Assembly: GCA_011109175.1 (NCBI GenBank)
Contig: RDEW01000014.1
Span: 258,042 to 322,041, forward strand
Source: Dicyema japonicum
Lineage: Eukaryota > Dicyemida > Rhombozoa > Dicyemidae
Direction: 5' to 3'
DNA: 64,000 nucleotides
In this document: positions 10,691 through 21,765 of the stretch, piece by piece
Layout: every line of letters starts with the position of its first letter
Position numbering within the stretch: position 1 is the stretch's first letter
Translations under genes and position numbers: made by a program
Notes under the pieces: model-generated
Told to the model about the DNA's origin: nothing
Databases searched by the model: none
The model's input: the letters and a program-made list of their open reading frames with translations, nothing else

Positions 10691-11460
10691 TATGGGATTC
10701 ATTTTTTTGTTCCCAATACTCCTGTTATTTCCATATTTTTCGTGTAAAATTATCCAAGAAAACTGGAAATTTGAAGTTTTTGACTTGCTAATCTTGTATT
10801 TTTCGACCCGTCTCAAAAATGCATTTTCTCATGTGATAATTCGCAGAGAATACTTTCCCATCTCTCTGTTCTGAGATCGAGGGTGAGAATCCCCACCGCA
10901 TTCTTAAAGTCGTGAGAATCTTAGCGGAAGAAAGTCTTTCGTGCCTTATCGATTTTGTCATTTCTATCGTCATCTTTATGACTGGGTCAGATTCTTTTTT
11001 TCGCTCCTACTTCTCTCAGCGTTAATCCCTCCTCTTCCGTTAGTTCCTAGATTAGAAGCAATTCCAAATCCATTATTACCGCCGATCTAGATACCTTAGT
11101 TCCAGATCAAGGTATTCCTTACGAGGACGAAAGAATAGTTTGGAGTCCTCAGAAGCAACAATCTCCAGAGAAGAATAGAATGAAAACTCATCGAAGAGGA
11201 TATCTACAGCTCTCAGGGTGGTTGAATCAAACGACACTATTGTCTCAACCTTGGAAACCACAACAAAGAAACACAACTCGAAGCCAATAAACCATATTTA
11301 TACTTTCTTACCCAGTAGTCTCCCCTTGTCCGTTATTTCGGAGGAGTCAGTTGTTTTCGATCAGGTTTGGGTAATAGACTTGAGGTCTCCTACCGATTTG
11401 GTCATTCCCTGCCATCCGTCGTCCCTTAGAAGTTACCACGCATAGTTAACTCAATCTGAT
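10690..11460. other. Unassigned stretch
   Basis: Several medium open frames occur (for example a plus-strand run around 10880-10990 and another around 11080-11285 rich in Gln and basic residues). None matches a family I recognise, and no set of short introns gives a convincing gene. It may be decayed transposon sequence. Confidence 0.3.
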
Positions 11461-11599
11461 ATTCCTGATTTAGTCTGAACCCTGTGTTTAACATGGTTGT
11501 GTAACAGTGACTTTATCTCCCAAAAGGACTAGGATGAAATCCAATGTGAAAAGGTGCTAAAAGAACTTGGAAGGTCCGCAGATACACATTGCCGCGTAT

Positions 11600-12050
11600 G
11601 TATAAATGTGGCGTCAGTAAATCCGCTGAGAATTCTGGGTCGTAGTTCAATGCCTTCCCGGTTCGCTCAGTGGACCCAAGGAAGGTGTCTTGATTGAGAC
11701 TCAACGTGCATGGATACTTTCTCAAACGCTAATCTGCTCCGGTCATCGTTGTGTGCGAGTTCCGCAGCGAGTACTGCCGAAGATTCAAAAAAGAGGAAAT
11801 ACCGTAGCATTTAAGATCGGTTCGCCTCCCAGCCGATCTCCGTTTATACGTCTGGCGTGTTTGGCCCCAGCAGAGAAATTTTTTGGCTTGCAGGACTGAG
11901 GAAGAGAAAGCCTAGAATAACACGATGGCTCTTCCAGAACATTAGCTTGCGTTCATGAGGGGTAACTTCCATTGTGTGTTCAATGCCTGCCGAACATAAT
12001 GGAACCCTTGGTGGACAAGTCTGCCTTGAGGAGGAACAATGAAGTTATTG
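11600..12050 (+). mobile_element. LDD-type LINE, 3'-terminal remnant
   Basis: Fragments of the LDD family C-terminus in different frames: an SPPSRSPFIRL/VETSG-like region near 11820-11880, and an ISLAFMRGNFHCVFNA-like block near 11937-11985 that corresponds to ISLAILRGNSHAV at 5860. Heavily frameshifted. Confidence 0.5.
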
Positions 12051-13000
12051 GTTAGATCATTAATTTTCGAACGTTCTTAGTAATAATTAGCAACTTACAA
12101 AAAATCAGTTTTATTCAAGAATTAGATAAAGTGAATTGTTAAATCTGCCTCAATTACTTTACCTCCTCTTAAAGCCAGGCTCACCAACACTTTAACTCTT
12201 GGTTGTAAATAGTTTGGTCAGTGATGGGTTGAGTTTTCCTTTTCTCAATTCCATCATAAAATTTTTTAATCATCATTGTATACGTTCAGCAGTACAGACA
12301 ATCCTCCAAGTTTAGTCAATTTTTTATCGTACGAGATTTAAACTCGGATACTTTGTTCATTACTTCGGGGTTTTCAGAGTCTCAGTAGTCCGGTATCTCA
12401 TCCATGCTCACTCGAAGGAGAAAGACAATTGATTTTTTAGTAAACATTCCCGACATCTCCTTCTGCTCTTTCTGTACCTGCTGGGACGTCTTTTATGATC
12501 TTCCAACAGACCTCAACCCGGTATGTTAATAATCAATCACCAACAATTGAAACTATTTTCAAAGACTTCCTTTGCTTCTTTCCACACAATTCATGCTGAT
12601 TTACAGATTGCCTTATCGACGCAGACATAAAATACATCTCCCGTGGATTCACGCCTGCAATCCCCTTTCTGAGATCACGGAGCTGGCCAGGGAACGCCTA
12701 AAGATTAAATCAATGAGCGCTAGTAAAGAGATAATCGAAATTCTGTCGATTTAAAAAAACAAATCAATGACTTCACCTACGAACATAAGACTAAAGAATA
12801 TAATAATTTTTCATACTCAAAAACCCGGGATTTGCAGAAAACTCTCAAAAAAATCAGGACAGACTTACTCTTATGCCTCTCATGCCATGGAATATCTTAA
12901 AACAAATCTGTGAAATCTTTCCTCAACCACGCCAACTCATTCAAGGCTTAGTCACCTTTTTACTACAAAAAGCCTCCGTTGTCTGAGATCTTGTCCTCTG
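12050..13000. other. Unassigned stretch
   Basis: Short plus-strand open segments occur (12572-12754 ending KEIIEILSI, and about 12840-12900 with LCLSCHG). They could be exons of an unrecognised gene, but homology gives no support. No RNA gene or repeat was recognised. Confidence 0.3.
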
Positions 13001-13180
13001 GTGGAGAAGTGTCATAAGTGCCGGTTAAAACATGATAGTTCCGGGTTCGAATTTTGCTGAAGGTTCCAAACACCTACAATTCCTTTGGTTTTATAAGCGA
13101 CCCTGTGACTAACTAATACTTTTGGGTACTTTCCACTCAACAACCTGATCAAGGATCCACTATAAGCACAAAGAGCTGTG
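13001..13180 (+). repeat. Degenerate tRNA-derived SINE
   Basis: A B-box-like GGGTTCGAATTTTG near 13046-13059 is followed by GAAGGTTCCAAACACCTAC. This is collinear with the intact tRNA-SINE copies at 43395 and 51700, where GGGTTCGATTCTCG is followed by GAAGGTTCCACGCATCTAC. The A-box region is decayed. Confidence 0.6.
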
Positions 13181-13229
13181 GAGACACTGAATCATCTTGC
13201 AAAATTTCCCTTGATATTTTTACTGTTCC

Positions 13230-13610
13230 AATTTCGTGTTTGTAAAACTTCAATTTGACTCGCTACTTAGATACCTGACTTTTGATGAAATTAATAATCC
13301 AACGAGCAAGTCCACAGGGTTCTAAAATTTTAAATAAAAATTTGTGATCGAGTCGAATGCTTTTTTCACACCAATCCATGCTTAATATAAGCAATTTCCA
13401 AATTCCTACTGAAGATTGATTTCAGGGCCTGTTCCTTTCCACTGTGACAAATCCTTCTCATTCCAATCTGATTGTGAGAAATAAGTTCGTACTTTTCAAC
13501 GAAATCACTAAATTGCATGTTAACACATTTCGCTGTCAATTTATAAGCTGGGAATACGAGTGATCGGTCTTAAATCTTTCAGAGATTCGCAATATTTTTT
13601 TTTAATATGA
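13230..13610 (-). mobile_element. LINE reverse transcriptase fragment, RLE (restriction-like endonuclease) family
   Basis: Minus-strand translation gives YKLTAKCVNMQFSDFVEKYE, LISHNQIGMRRICHSGKEQA and a degraded box A near 13360-13310. The order and spacing equal the RT at 63173-63688 (TLYKLIIKCVNANLSDFV..., LSDNQLGTRKHCQGAKEQA). Frames are broken. Confidence 0.75.
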
Positions 13611-13719
13611 GGTACGTGATTTCAGTGTAAACCATTCGCTTAGTAATATCAAATCTATCATCCGAGAAAGGTTTCTGTTCTCATTGATAGACAGAAGAAA
13701 ATTAAACAAGTTCAGTAGC

Positions 13720-14330
13720 CTTTGATGTAACCAGGTTATCCAACCCAGTTTGCAACTTTGTAATTGATTAAAGTTGGGAGCCGATTTGGTGACCTTGTTT
13801 TCGTTTTAATCTCAATTAATATCGAGTTGTGGTCACTTTTCGTGTCATATTGACGATCCAGTCAATATATGGGGCAAGGATGTGGAGCAGAGAGATGCTC
13901 ATGCGATGATTTTTGTCAGTAGGTTTCATGGGAGTTCTTGTATGTAGGGCTGGGCTGTTCAGAACACATAGATCCCCAAGGTCCTCAATTAACATATTTC
14001 CTCGCTTATTGTGATTTCCCCTTGATCCAAGGAGACTTTTTTGTATTGAGATTGCCGCAAATGAGGACGTTCTTGAATTGATGAGATTTGAGGATCGGTC
14101 ATTGTAGTTTAGCTCTTATGAGGTGGTGTGCATTGACTGCCAATTTCTGAGTCGTATTTCAGGTACGTAGTTTAGATTCTTATATTAATGCAAGTTTTTT
14201 TCAATAGAAGACGTCTCTTGTTTTTGATATCATTTATGTTCAATTGAAGGAGTTTGAGCTGACCAGGATTTGCTTCGACATCCCCACAGCGGAGTAATAA
14301 GTCCTTGGCAGTCCACCTTTGCCAGGATAG
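13720..14330 (-). mobile_element. LINE apurinic-type endonuclease fragment
   Basis: Minus-strand frames contain LICGNLNTKKSLLGSRGNHN followed by a DKNH/DIL-like region, typical of the C-terminal half of LINE endonuclease domains. It abuts the RLE-family RT piece at about 13620, so two unrelated LINE fragments are joined. Confidence 0.6.
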
Positions 14331-14539
14331 GGAAGGAGAAAATCTTTTTTTTCAGATGCTACCTCAAGAGAGGTGAATCAGGAGGCTTTTTTCTACAATT
14401 TGAATAGTGGAAGAATAAATTTTTATGAATATTGGAATGATGAATTTATTAAGTATTTTTGAATATATTTGCATTTAATAGATTTCCGTATTTTATATAA
14501 ATATTACAGGAATATTCGCATCAACCTCATTATTTTTTA

Positions 14540-15291
14540 ATGACCCTGGAAAAAATTATTGTCGGGACACAGAGTATATCTAACATCGTTTACTTTTATA
14601 AATTTATTTTGCAGATATGTAGCGGACTTACGTTTTTTTTGATAATTCAATATTACGGGACTTTACATTATGGTTTATATTGTGTGTTCATCTTGTTCTA
14701 GCAAATGAATCACTTGCATACATTCCTTATGTTGTTGCAGTTCTCCTCTTAATTTTCAGCATTCTTGGGTTCGTGAGTATATGCAAACAACACATAATTT
14801 TGAAAATCATTGTAGTATTGGTGTTATTACTTTAGTATGGATTTGGAGCCTTTACTATTTTTTTGTCATTGTTAGCAGTATCAGTTTTTCTAGGTATACT
14901 GGCTCCAAGTGTTAACAATTAACAATTATCGGCGACAGAATGAAAAATTACGATGATAATAAAGAATTGGTGGATACAATACAGAAACTTGTATTATTTT
15001 GATAAAATTAGCTTCACTGCTGCGGTTATGATAATGGTGCAACAGATTATGAATCAACCCCATCATCCTGTAACGATACAGAAAAATATCCCTTCGCACA
15101 GGTAGGAATCATATCTAATCAACTCAGACCTGTCCCTATGTTATTAAGAAAATTTACGGATATACATTGGGTACAATAATAGTTCTAAGTCTACTGAATG
15201 TTGAATTCTAAATAATGACTTTTAGCTTTCCTCGTTTGTCGCTATTATCAGATTGAGGAAACCGAAATTGAAAGCGGCTGATGAAAATTAA
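14540..15291 (+). CDS. Tetraspanin-like membrane protein, spliced
   Basis: The start MTLEKIIVGTQSISN leads into a first hydrophobic segment. A second follows (YIPYVVAVLLLIFSILGF), then a third (YGFGAFTIFLSLLAVSVF). The large extracellular loop has the diagnostic CCG motif (HCCGYDNGATDYE), a PSSC-type cysteine and TCPYVI before the fourth segment (YTLGTIIVLSLL). The tail is short and basic. Introns: 14588-14614, 14673-14701, 14812-14835, 14991-15011, 15102-15127 and 15200-15225 (21-29 nt). The boundary near 14905-14940 does not keep frame, which suggests an error or an unresolved intron. The last intron leaves a stop at 15289-15291. Tetraspanins organise plasma-membrane microdomains; the subfamily cannot be named. 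Confidence 0.85.
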
Positions 15292-15630
15292 TAATTAACT
15301 AACACTAGTTTTTGGGATAATAAAGGGTTGGTTCTCGGTTAATAGATTCTCTTAATTTCGTAATTGCATGCTCTAAATTAGTCTTTTTAAGCATATACTT
15401 ATTTCTTGTGTGGTTGAGTTTCTATGTCTTTATCGTATTCTCAGTCCGTCTATTCTACCCCTTTAGAATTGTAACTTTCAGCGTCAGAGGACTCGCTTCG
15501 AACGGTAAATAGGAGACCTCATACATGGATTTCTCAATGAAAAGCGGAGACATACTAGGCGGAAAGTGACACGGAGGGAACTGGTAAACGGATAGTGAAG
15601 AGCACGATACAAGTGGAACCCTATGTATTC
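15292..15630. other. Unassigned intergenic DNA
   Basis: AT-rich downstream of the tetraspanin gene, becoming more GC-rich after about 15480. No gene or repeat recognised. Confidence 0.4.
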
Positions 15631-15635
15631 ATATG

Positions 15636-15740
15636 CTTATGGGTAGCGCGGGGGTGCATTTAACTAAATAACTTGTACTTTTGCGCAAGCCATATTAGCT
15701 ATAGCTCCGCTCAGGCAGGACACACAGTTTATTTAAGTAA
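15636..15740 (-). repeat. tRNA-SINE 3' tail fragment
   Basis: The reverse complement reads TTTACTTAAATAAACTGTGTGTCCTGCC, then GCGGAGCTATA...TATGGCT. This matches the 3' body of the tRNA-SINE copies at 43640-43700 and 51945-52000. Only the tail is present. Confidence 0.65.
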
Positions 15741-16134
15741 ACAACAGTTATGATAACTAATCGTAGAGGGGGAACCAAGGAATGGTATTCACTTTTTTTT
15801 TCTTTTTGTTGTATGTATGTCCTTTATAGACGATCCGGTTCCGCAGTGAAATGTTCACTGATGACGATGTCACTCTTCAAACCAAAGCTAACATTTCTTG
15901 AATTAGGGTTTTATTTTTTGTTAAAGCTTAACTAAAATTTATTTAAATAATATATTATTCAGATTATTATTTATTTGATTCCACTTCTGGTTTATGACGT
16001 CAAAATATTATCCATTCTCTATTATTTATTTAATAACCCGTGATTTACCTTAATTAAAGTCTCCAAAATTGGCCAATTCTCATTTACAACTGTGCCGTGC
16101 CAGAAGGAGTCGTCACCTCCTAGGGAGATCTGGC

Positions 16135-17105
16135 TGATGAGAATTGACTTTCGCTGAATTCACGTCCAACCGCCGCCAACTAAATTTTCAACCAATTTTA
16201 ACAATTCATGGACAACCACTCACCGTTACGAAACATCCCAAAATACTTGGAGTTAATTATGACCAACTACTAACTTTCTCTAAACATGTGGAGGAACAAT
16301 GTACAAAGGCTTCTCACAAGATCAACATACTTAAAGCTGTGTCAGGTCATTCCTTTGGCCAAAGCAAAGAAGCCCTAACCATCATAAACAATTCATTCGA
16401 ACAACTATTAACTATGCAAGCCCTTGCTGGTCAACCACTGCCTCTCTTACTTTATTGACAAACTACAAAAAGTACAAAACATCCCGCTCAGGATAATTAC
16501 TGAATGTCTCAGATCAACTCCTGGCGATCATCTACATTGGGAGTCAAAGATCCTTCCAATTGGAGACCATCTGGAAATGAGAGCCCTGCAGTTCCTCTCC
16601 CAAGCCTACAGTCTAAAACATTCCTGCCACTCCATATGCAAGCCGCAAAACAAAAGGAAAATTATTATGACAACCAGTGACCTGTCTGGAAAGTTATCCA
16701 TTCCTTCCATCCCCAATGACAGGAGTCGTCTGAAACAGAGCTACGAGAAGCATCCGAAGACTCGGAGACAATAAAATATTACAGCGACCCCCTCCTCCAA
16801 TAGACCAATCAGAATCCTCTCTTTCTAGGGACGTGCGAGTAAACCTGGCTCGTCTACGATGTGGGCACCACCCATATCTACCAGCTTATGATGTGCTCTG
16901 CCCCTTTTGCAACCTCCTCGTGCAGACAACAAATCACCTATTTCAATGTGATGAATTGGCACAACATTTCTCCACAATGCCGGAACTGACCGATCTATGT
17001 GAGCGACCAACATCTGCTGCGTACTACTTAATAGCTGCTGACTCACTTGACCCAGCTATAAAGGTGCCGTGCATTCGCATAAGGATACGCTCTCTTAGTT
17101 AGACT
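16135..17105 (+). mobile_element. LINE fragment (LINE-J), RT C-terminal part
   Basis: Encodes TKHPKILGVNYDQLLTFSKH, then KINILKAVSGHSFGQSKEAL, a typical post-RT block. A frame change leads to QNIPLRIITECL and AREVR-like text, and finally LARLRCGHHPYLPAYDVLCP with CPFC...HLFQC, the Cys/His motif near the C-terminus of jockey-like ORF2. A short related piece lies at 56640-56800 (shared KIIMTTS block). Confidence 0.75.
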
Positions 17106-18190
17106 ACTCCACACACTCCACAGCCGAATTTATCACGGGGTAAATATAGTCTCTCCTTATTGGCTGCCAGCACATAGAAATGGTTCTCTTTGGGTACTCC
17201 ACGGATCATAGCATCCATCTCATCATACTCCACAACACCTATGTAGTAGTTTAGAAGCGAGACAGCATACTCATTTAATGCTAGGAACAAATTCCTTGCA
17301 TTTAGAAACATCTTACATAACTACGTTGCTCTTCTACGAATGCCTTTAGTAAATGTCGCTTTGTCTCAGACGTGTTAGTCGCAGACTTTGAATAATTCAA
17401 ATCTAGTCCTATACTCTCAAAGAATTCCCTGGCACATACTTCCATGGAGTAGAGCTTCTCGCTGTTCGAGCATACATTTTCAGGTCATGCATAAAAAGAA
17501 GGTGATTCGCACTGAAACAAACACCCTCACAATGAACTGGTATTTGCTCAAACCGGTCATTGAGGCGGCGAATGCTATCCCCCTGAAGGTTCCCCCTCTT
17601 GAGTTTTACCTCGCCAATCAGGTGCCTATTATAGTTCAGATGAATACTCCACCTACTCATCACAGCCACTACAAAGCTGATGAACCACACAGGCACACAC
17701 AGCTTGTGTAGGCACTCGACAAGGTAAGAATGATCAACTGATTCGTAAGCCTTCTTCACATCCACCCACATAGACAAAAGTGGGTTTCAGTGAGACACAG
17801 AAAGGCACTTGTTGATCAAAGCCTTCTTTTTTGCTTCCTGACAATTTCGCACAGTACCCAACTGATCCTCGGAAAGAATCCCATTTGCTTCTACAAAGCT
17901 CTTGACCTCATTCACCACCAATTTGGTCATCAGCTTATACAGGGTTGGTATGCAGGTAATCGGTCCATAATCTGCAGCAGACTGAGGGTTGTCCAGTTTT
18001 GGGATCAAATAAGTTGTTTTGGTGCAGGCCCAATCAGGAATCGTTTCCGGGTTAGTGATGCTTTTCTGTAATACACGACACATAGACACTTGCAATGAAG
18101 TGCATCTTTTGATAAAGAAATTATAAACTTTATCTACCCCGGTCGTTTTCCAATCAGGGAGATGTCTCATTACTGCCTCAAATTTCTAGC
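17100..18190 (-). mobile_element. RLE-family LINE, reverse transcriptase (minus)
   Basis: Reading from 18170 downward: LPDWKTTGVDKVYNFFIK, LIPKLDN, ITCIPTLYKLMTKLVVNEV, ILSEDQLGTVRNCQEAKKKA, then after a frame change WVDVKKAYESVDHSYLVECL, RGNLQGDS and HLLFMHDLKMYA. The thumb region with ALNEYAVSLLNYY follows near 17270. The catalytic box, FIDD in the copy at 63690, reads FMHD here, so this copy is dead. Confidence 0.85.
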
Positions 18191-18255
18191 GGAAATCGAA
18201 AATTCCATTTTTATAAGTTTTAAACAATTTTAAAAAACATATGAATTTTTGACTT

Positions 18256-18610
18256 TATTGACAAAAATCGCCCTACTGATCAGACTTCTTGGCGGCTGGA
18301 CATCCACCATATCCGGCACAGTGTGAGGACGAGCCACAATTTATGCAATTCATTGTGTTCCCAAGAGTCTCTCGACACGCAGTCAGGTTATGTTCACCTG
18401 CGCAACGGAGACATCTTGTTTTCTCCCTACGGAAGGAGGATATGTGTCCATAGCGTTGGCAGTTTAAACACCTCAGTGGGCCTCTTCTGTACGATTCACA
18501 TGTAATTTCCTTTTCTGCCAACTCAGAGAGGTTGTAAAAGGACCAGAGGAAATCTTTCTCATCATCCAGTTTATGTAAGTAGATAGAGAGGAGTTGTGTC
18601 CACATCATAG
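18256..18610 (-). mobile_element. LINE ORF1 fragment with CCHC zinc knuckles
   Basis: Three cysteine-rich knuckles in a row: CLNCQRYGHISSF (final Cys replaced), CLRCAGEHNLTAC and CINCGSSSHCAGYGGC. This is the C-terminal RNA-binding part of a jockey/I-type ORF1. It matches the knuckle regions at 30390-30600 and 61510-61620, family LINE-I. Confidence 0.8.
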
Positions 18611-19082
18611 ACGAACCAGGTTTATCCGGATACCCTTAGAAGAGAGGATTCCAATTGGTCGATTGGAGGAGGTGTACGAAAGTATTTATTGTAATCGAGT
18701 TATCGGATGGCTCTTGTGGAAACAAAATCGTGTATCTATTTCAAACGATCGTTCAAGATCAAGATCGTGTCTCTCAAGGATCGTCCCCTTCTCTATCATT
18801 TTTTAATTTATTCTTAAACGACTTACCCCTTCTGGAGGGCTTGATTCAACGCTTCTAACAAATGCTGACAATTTAATTATTGCAAGTCGAAGCAGATACG
18901 CGGATATGTAAAATCAGAACTTCAATCACACTTAAACGACCCGAAGGCTTGGCTGATTTCGAACCAGCCATAACAACAGCGCAATTCCGCCATATATATA
19001 ATCGGCTCTTAAAGTCGACGATGGAGTATGCCTGTTCCTCCTGGGTTCATAGAATTTACCAGCCTTTCCGTGGCCATCGGTA
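18600..19082 (+). mobile_element. RT fragment of the 2A-bearing LINE family
   Basis: Plus-strand pieces read VSQGSSPSLSFFNLFLNDLP, and in another frame ADNLIIASRSRYADM. They parallel GVPQGSPLSPALF and ADDLIIASRSKYVDM of the minus-strand copy at 38330-40690. Broken by frameshifts. Confidence 0.65.
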
Positions 19083-19089
19083 ACTTTAT

Positions 19090-20300
19090 TTATTTAATAA
19101 TTGATAACCTTATCACTAGGCTATTAAAGGTCGGACGGGCACTACGTGTTTCCTGAGTTGGGTGGATCCCATGACGCCTATAAAGTTTTTGGTATCTGGA
19201 TTGAAATTTAACTGAGTTGGTAAAATTTATAAAACCAACAAATTCTGTCCCCAAAATAGAAATATTTCCCACTAAAATAACTAATAAAAGTTTAATTATT
19301 CATTTATTAGTTCGTTTTTGTATTATTTTGACTGTGTCGTTGTGCTTTGGCAAAATCTTTTCTAGCTTGTTAAGAATTGAAGATTTCGGAACTTTTCTCA
19401 GCACGTTAAGGCATTTTTGGAGATAAAGATTTCCTATTCTGTGACGCCTATACATCAACTCGAAGTAATTCGCCGTGGCCATCTACTGTAATTTATAAAT
19501 TCCGAACCATTATAAATTTTCTGGCATTATTAATCAAGTTTCTTGTGTTTATTTTTGTCCCCTCATAATTTGGATTTATCAACTTTTGTAAATTGTGGTT
19601 GAAGTGCTGATATTTCTCCGCCTATAAAGTCATCTTATCAGCCACCTATTTTTTCAACATTACTGTGCTTCATTCTGGTTGATAAAAATAATAATTACTT
19701 TTTCAACTCATCACGTCTTCCGTTTTTTCTTGTTTGTCTTTAACTTTTCACGAGATTCAGAGTGACTCAAATTTGTTTCATTGCTCAGAATTCTGTCCAA
19801 ATTAAAGTTCATTCTACAAATAAAAATAATTCAATTTATTTATATGTTGGAATGTCTATTGTCTATTTTTAATAACGAAACTAATATGAACTTTTAAACT
19901 TCTTTAATTAACAAGTAAATGACATTAGTCAAGTGATTAATAGGTCGGAAGGTTGAGGAGGTGACGCACTTCTCTTGTAAGGAATGTCTATTTAGCTTTT
20001 TTCTACTTCCCGTGACTATGGACGAGGTTACGGACTGTGAAGAAATTATAATGGAAATAAAAAAATCGTAAATTGTGGATTGAAGTCCGAGGTTACGGAC
20101 TGTGATGACTGCAAAGTCCAAAACATCAGGTTTTACATAAACGCGAAGAAGACTGTAGGGTATCAAGTAAACTAATAACACCCACTTTTTGGAGCTCTTA
20201 GAGATAACAACTTAAAGAATCTGTTTTTGTTTTAGTAATGATTATGCAAAATTATAGACATTAATAATGCCAATATAACCGTATAAGTGATAAAACATGA
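19090..20300. repeat. SINE-A remnants, otherwise non-coding
   Basis: The reverse complement of 19120-19200 reads ATAGGCGTCATGGGATCC and onward, a SINE-A body fragment; a second scrap lies at 19400-19460. 20024-20040 and 20089-20105 are two exact copies of GAGGTTACGGACTGTGA 65 bp apart. No gene supported. Confidence 0.45.
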
Positions 20301-20312
20301 AATTTAGTAAGG

Positions 20313-21645
20313 TTACTCAAGAAAATCCCATCTCCAGATTGAGGCATCATCAGACACTGCTATAATAGACTTCTCATCATTAGAAAATACGGTTTGACGA
20401 ATAAGAGAGCTGTTGTTGCACGGATTCGACAGGAACCTGGATCTGTAACAATAAACTAAACAGGGTCACTCAGAATTAGAAAAGTCGTTTAAATTCCAAA
20501 TCCTTATCCCGCCATTTTGATCTCCAATACATAGTTTACCATAATCCGGATCAATGGAGAACCGAATGTACCAAATATTGTTATTATAGACTTCAAATGA
20601 AAATATTTAGTAGTCGAGCCAAGTGGTACCTCCAACGTGCTGACCAAAAGGTTACATGCCGTATAATTTGGTCGCCACATTACAATTCGGTCCTCACATG
20701 ACTGAAATCAATCCGCAATTTACTTTTGATAAAACGAGATTTCCAAACCAGCGAACACAGTCGACGTAATTGTGATGAATATTTCTTGTAGTAAAGTCGG
20801 GGAAATGCACCAAAATGGTCTTAGGTGGTCTATCAATCAGTATAGGCTTACTCGAGCACGTGGATTTAAGTCATGTAAATCTGAATGGCTGATTCAATTT
20901 TGGATTTATTAAGAAACCAAATCTTTATCGAATGGTCACACCCACCAGATATTAATCTAGTATCGTCCAGACTAATATCCTTAGGTAAACATCTTGACTT
21001 ACACATGTGAGGACTTCGTCCCTGTGACCTCCTATTCCCCCGAATTTGGCCACACAGACCAATGTGGAGACATTCCATAACATCAACGTGTGGTCCAAAA
21101 TTAAAAATTATAGTACCTCTGGAAGCCGAAATCAGAAAACGAGAATCGACATGGAAAAACTTCAACTCGTTCACGGATCCCCCATGTCCTATCAAAGCCT
21201 ATTATATAAATGTGTCTCAACTTTAATCTTATCTCCACCATTCAGGTGAACTATTCGAACAATCCCTTTTAGACCAGCTGCAGCCACTATGGGTTCACCA
21301 GTTTCAGCGTCATAGCTCCAAGCACACGTGTAAAAATTTTCATCTTTCTGAAAATTGAAATCTAAGAGAATACGTCTTCATCCTGATAGACTGCTAAAAC
21401 ATCGATTTTTTTATTTCCATTATTTTGATAAATTGAAATCTATAAATGTTATAAAAAGTATAAAAAATAAATAAAATACCCGGTTATGACCGACAGTGGC
21501 GAAGTAGCCGTCGTTACTGAGCGGGTTCATTGAGATGCCCAATAGTCCTTTTTATGATCCTCCTTATTTATTAAATGAGTTTCTGTACTTGTAAATAACA
21601 AGAAAATTCTATTTTTGCATTCTCCAATAATCTATGTTTTTTCAT
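20313..21645 (-). CDS. EED: EED (ESC), WD40 subunit of Polycomb repressive complex 2, spliced
   Basis: EED is the WD40 propeller of PRC2 that reads H3K27me3 and activates EZH2. Seen in order from 21645: [118 protein letters not shown] and the terminal [17 protein letters not shown] with TAA at 20313-20315. Each aligns to human EED. Minus-strand introns include a 26-nt one (GTATTC...TTTCAG), a 40-nt one (GTATTTTATT...TATAG) and a 26-nt one in the 5' part. Frame is kept only if the A-run read as T at 21549-21553 is one base longer. The Tyr148 and Trp364-Tyr365 cage equivalents are present; the Phe97 equivalent reads Leu. The start ATG at 21643-21645 is tentative, with no long acidic N-terminus. 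Confidence 0.93.
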
Positions 21646-21765
21646 TGTTGAGTATCAGCGTTTTAAGATGAATATAATTCGTTATTTGATAGAACAACCA
21701 AAATCTAAAAAATATTTATTAAAAACAAAAAATTATTTTAAATTGATTAAATAAAATATTAATTG

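Noticed and set aside
17388-18071. Two plus-strand ORFs
   Set aside because: Shadows of the RLE-family RT on the minus strand.
19300-19482. Minus-strand ORF starting MATANYFELMYRRHRIG as a gene
   Set aside because: The region overlaps a SINE-A scrap containing the GGCGTCA word; no homology to a host protein.
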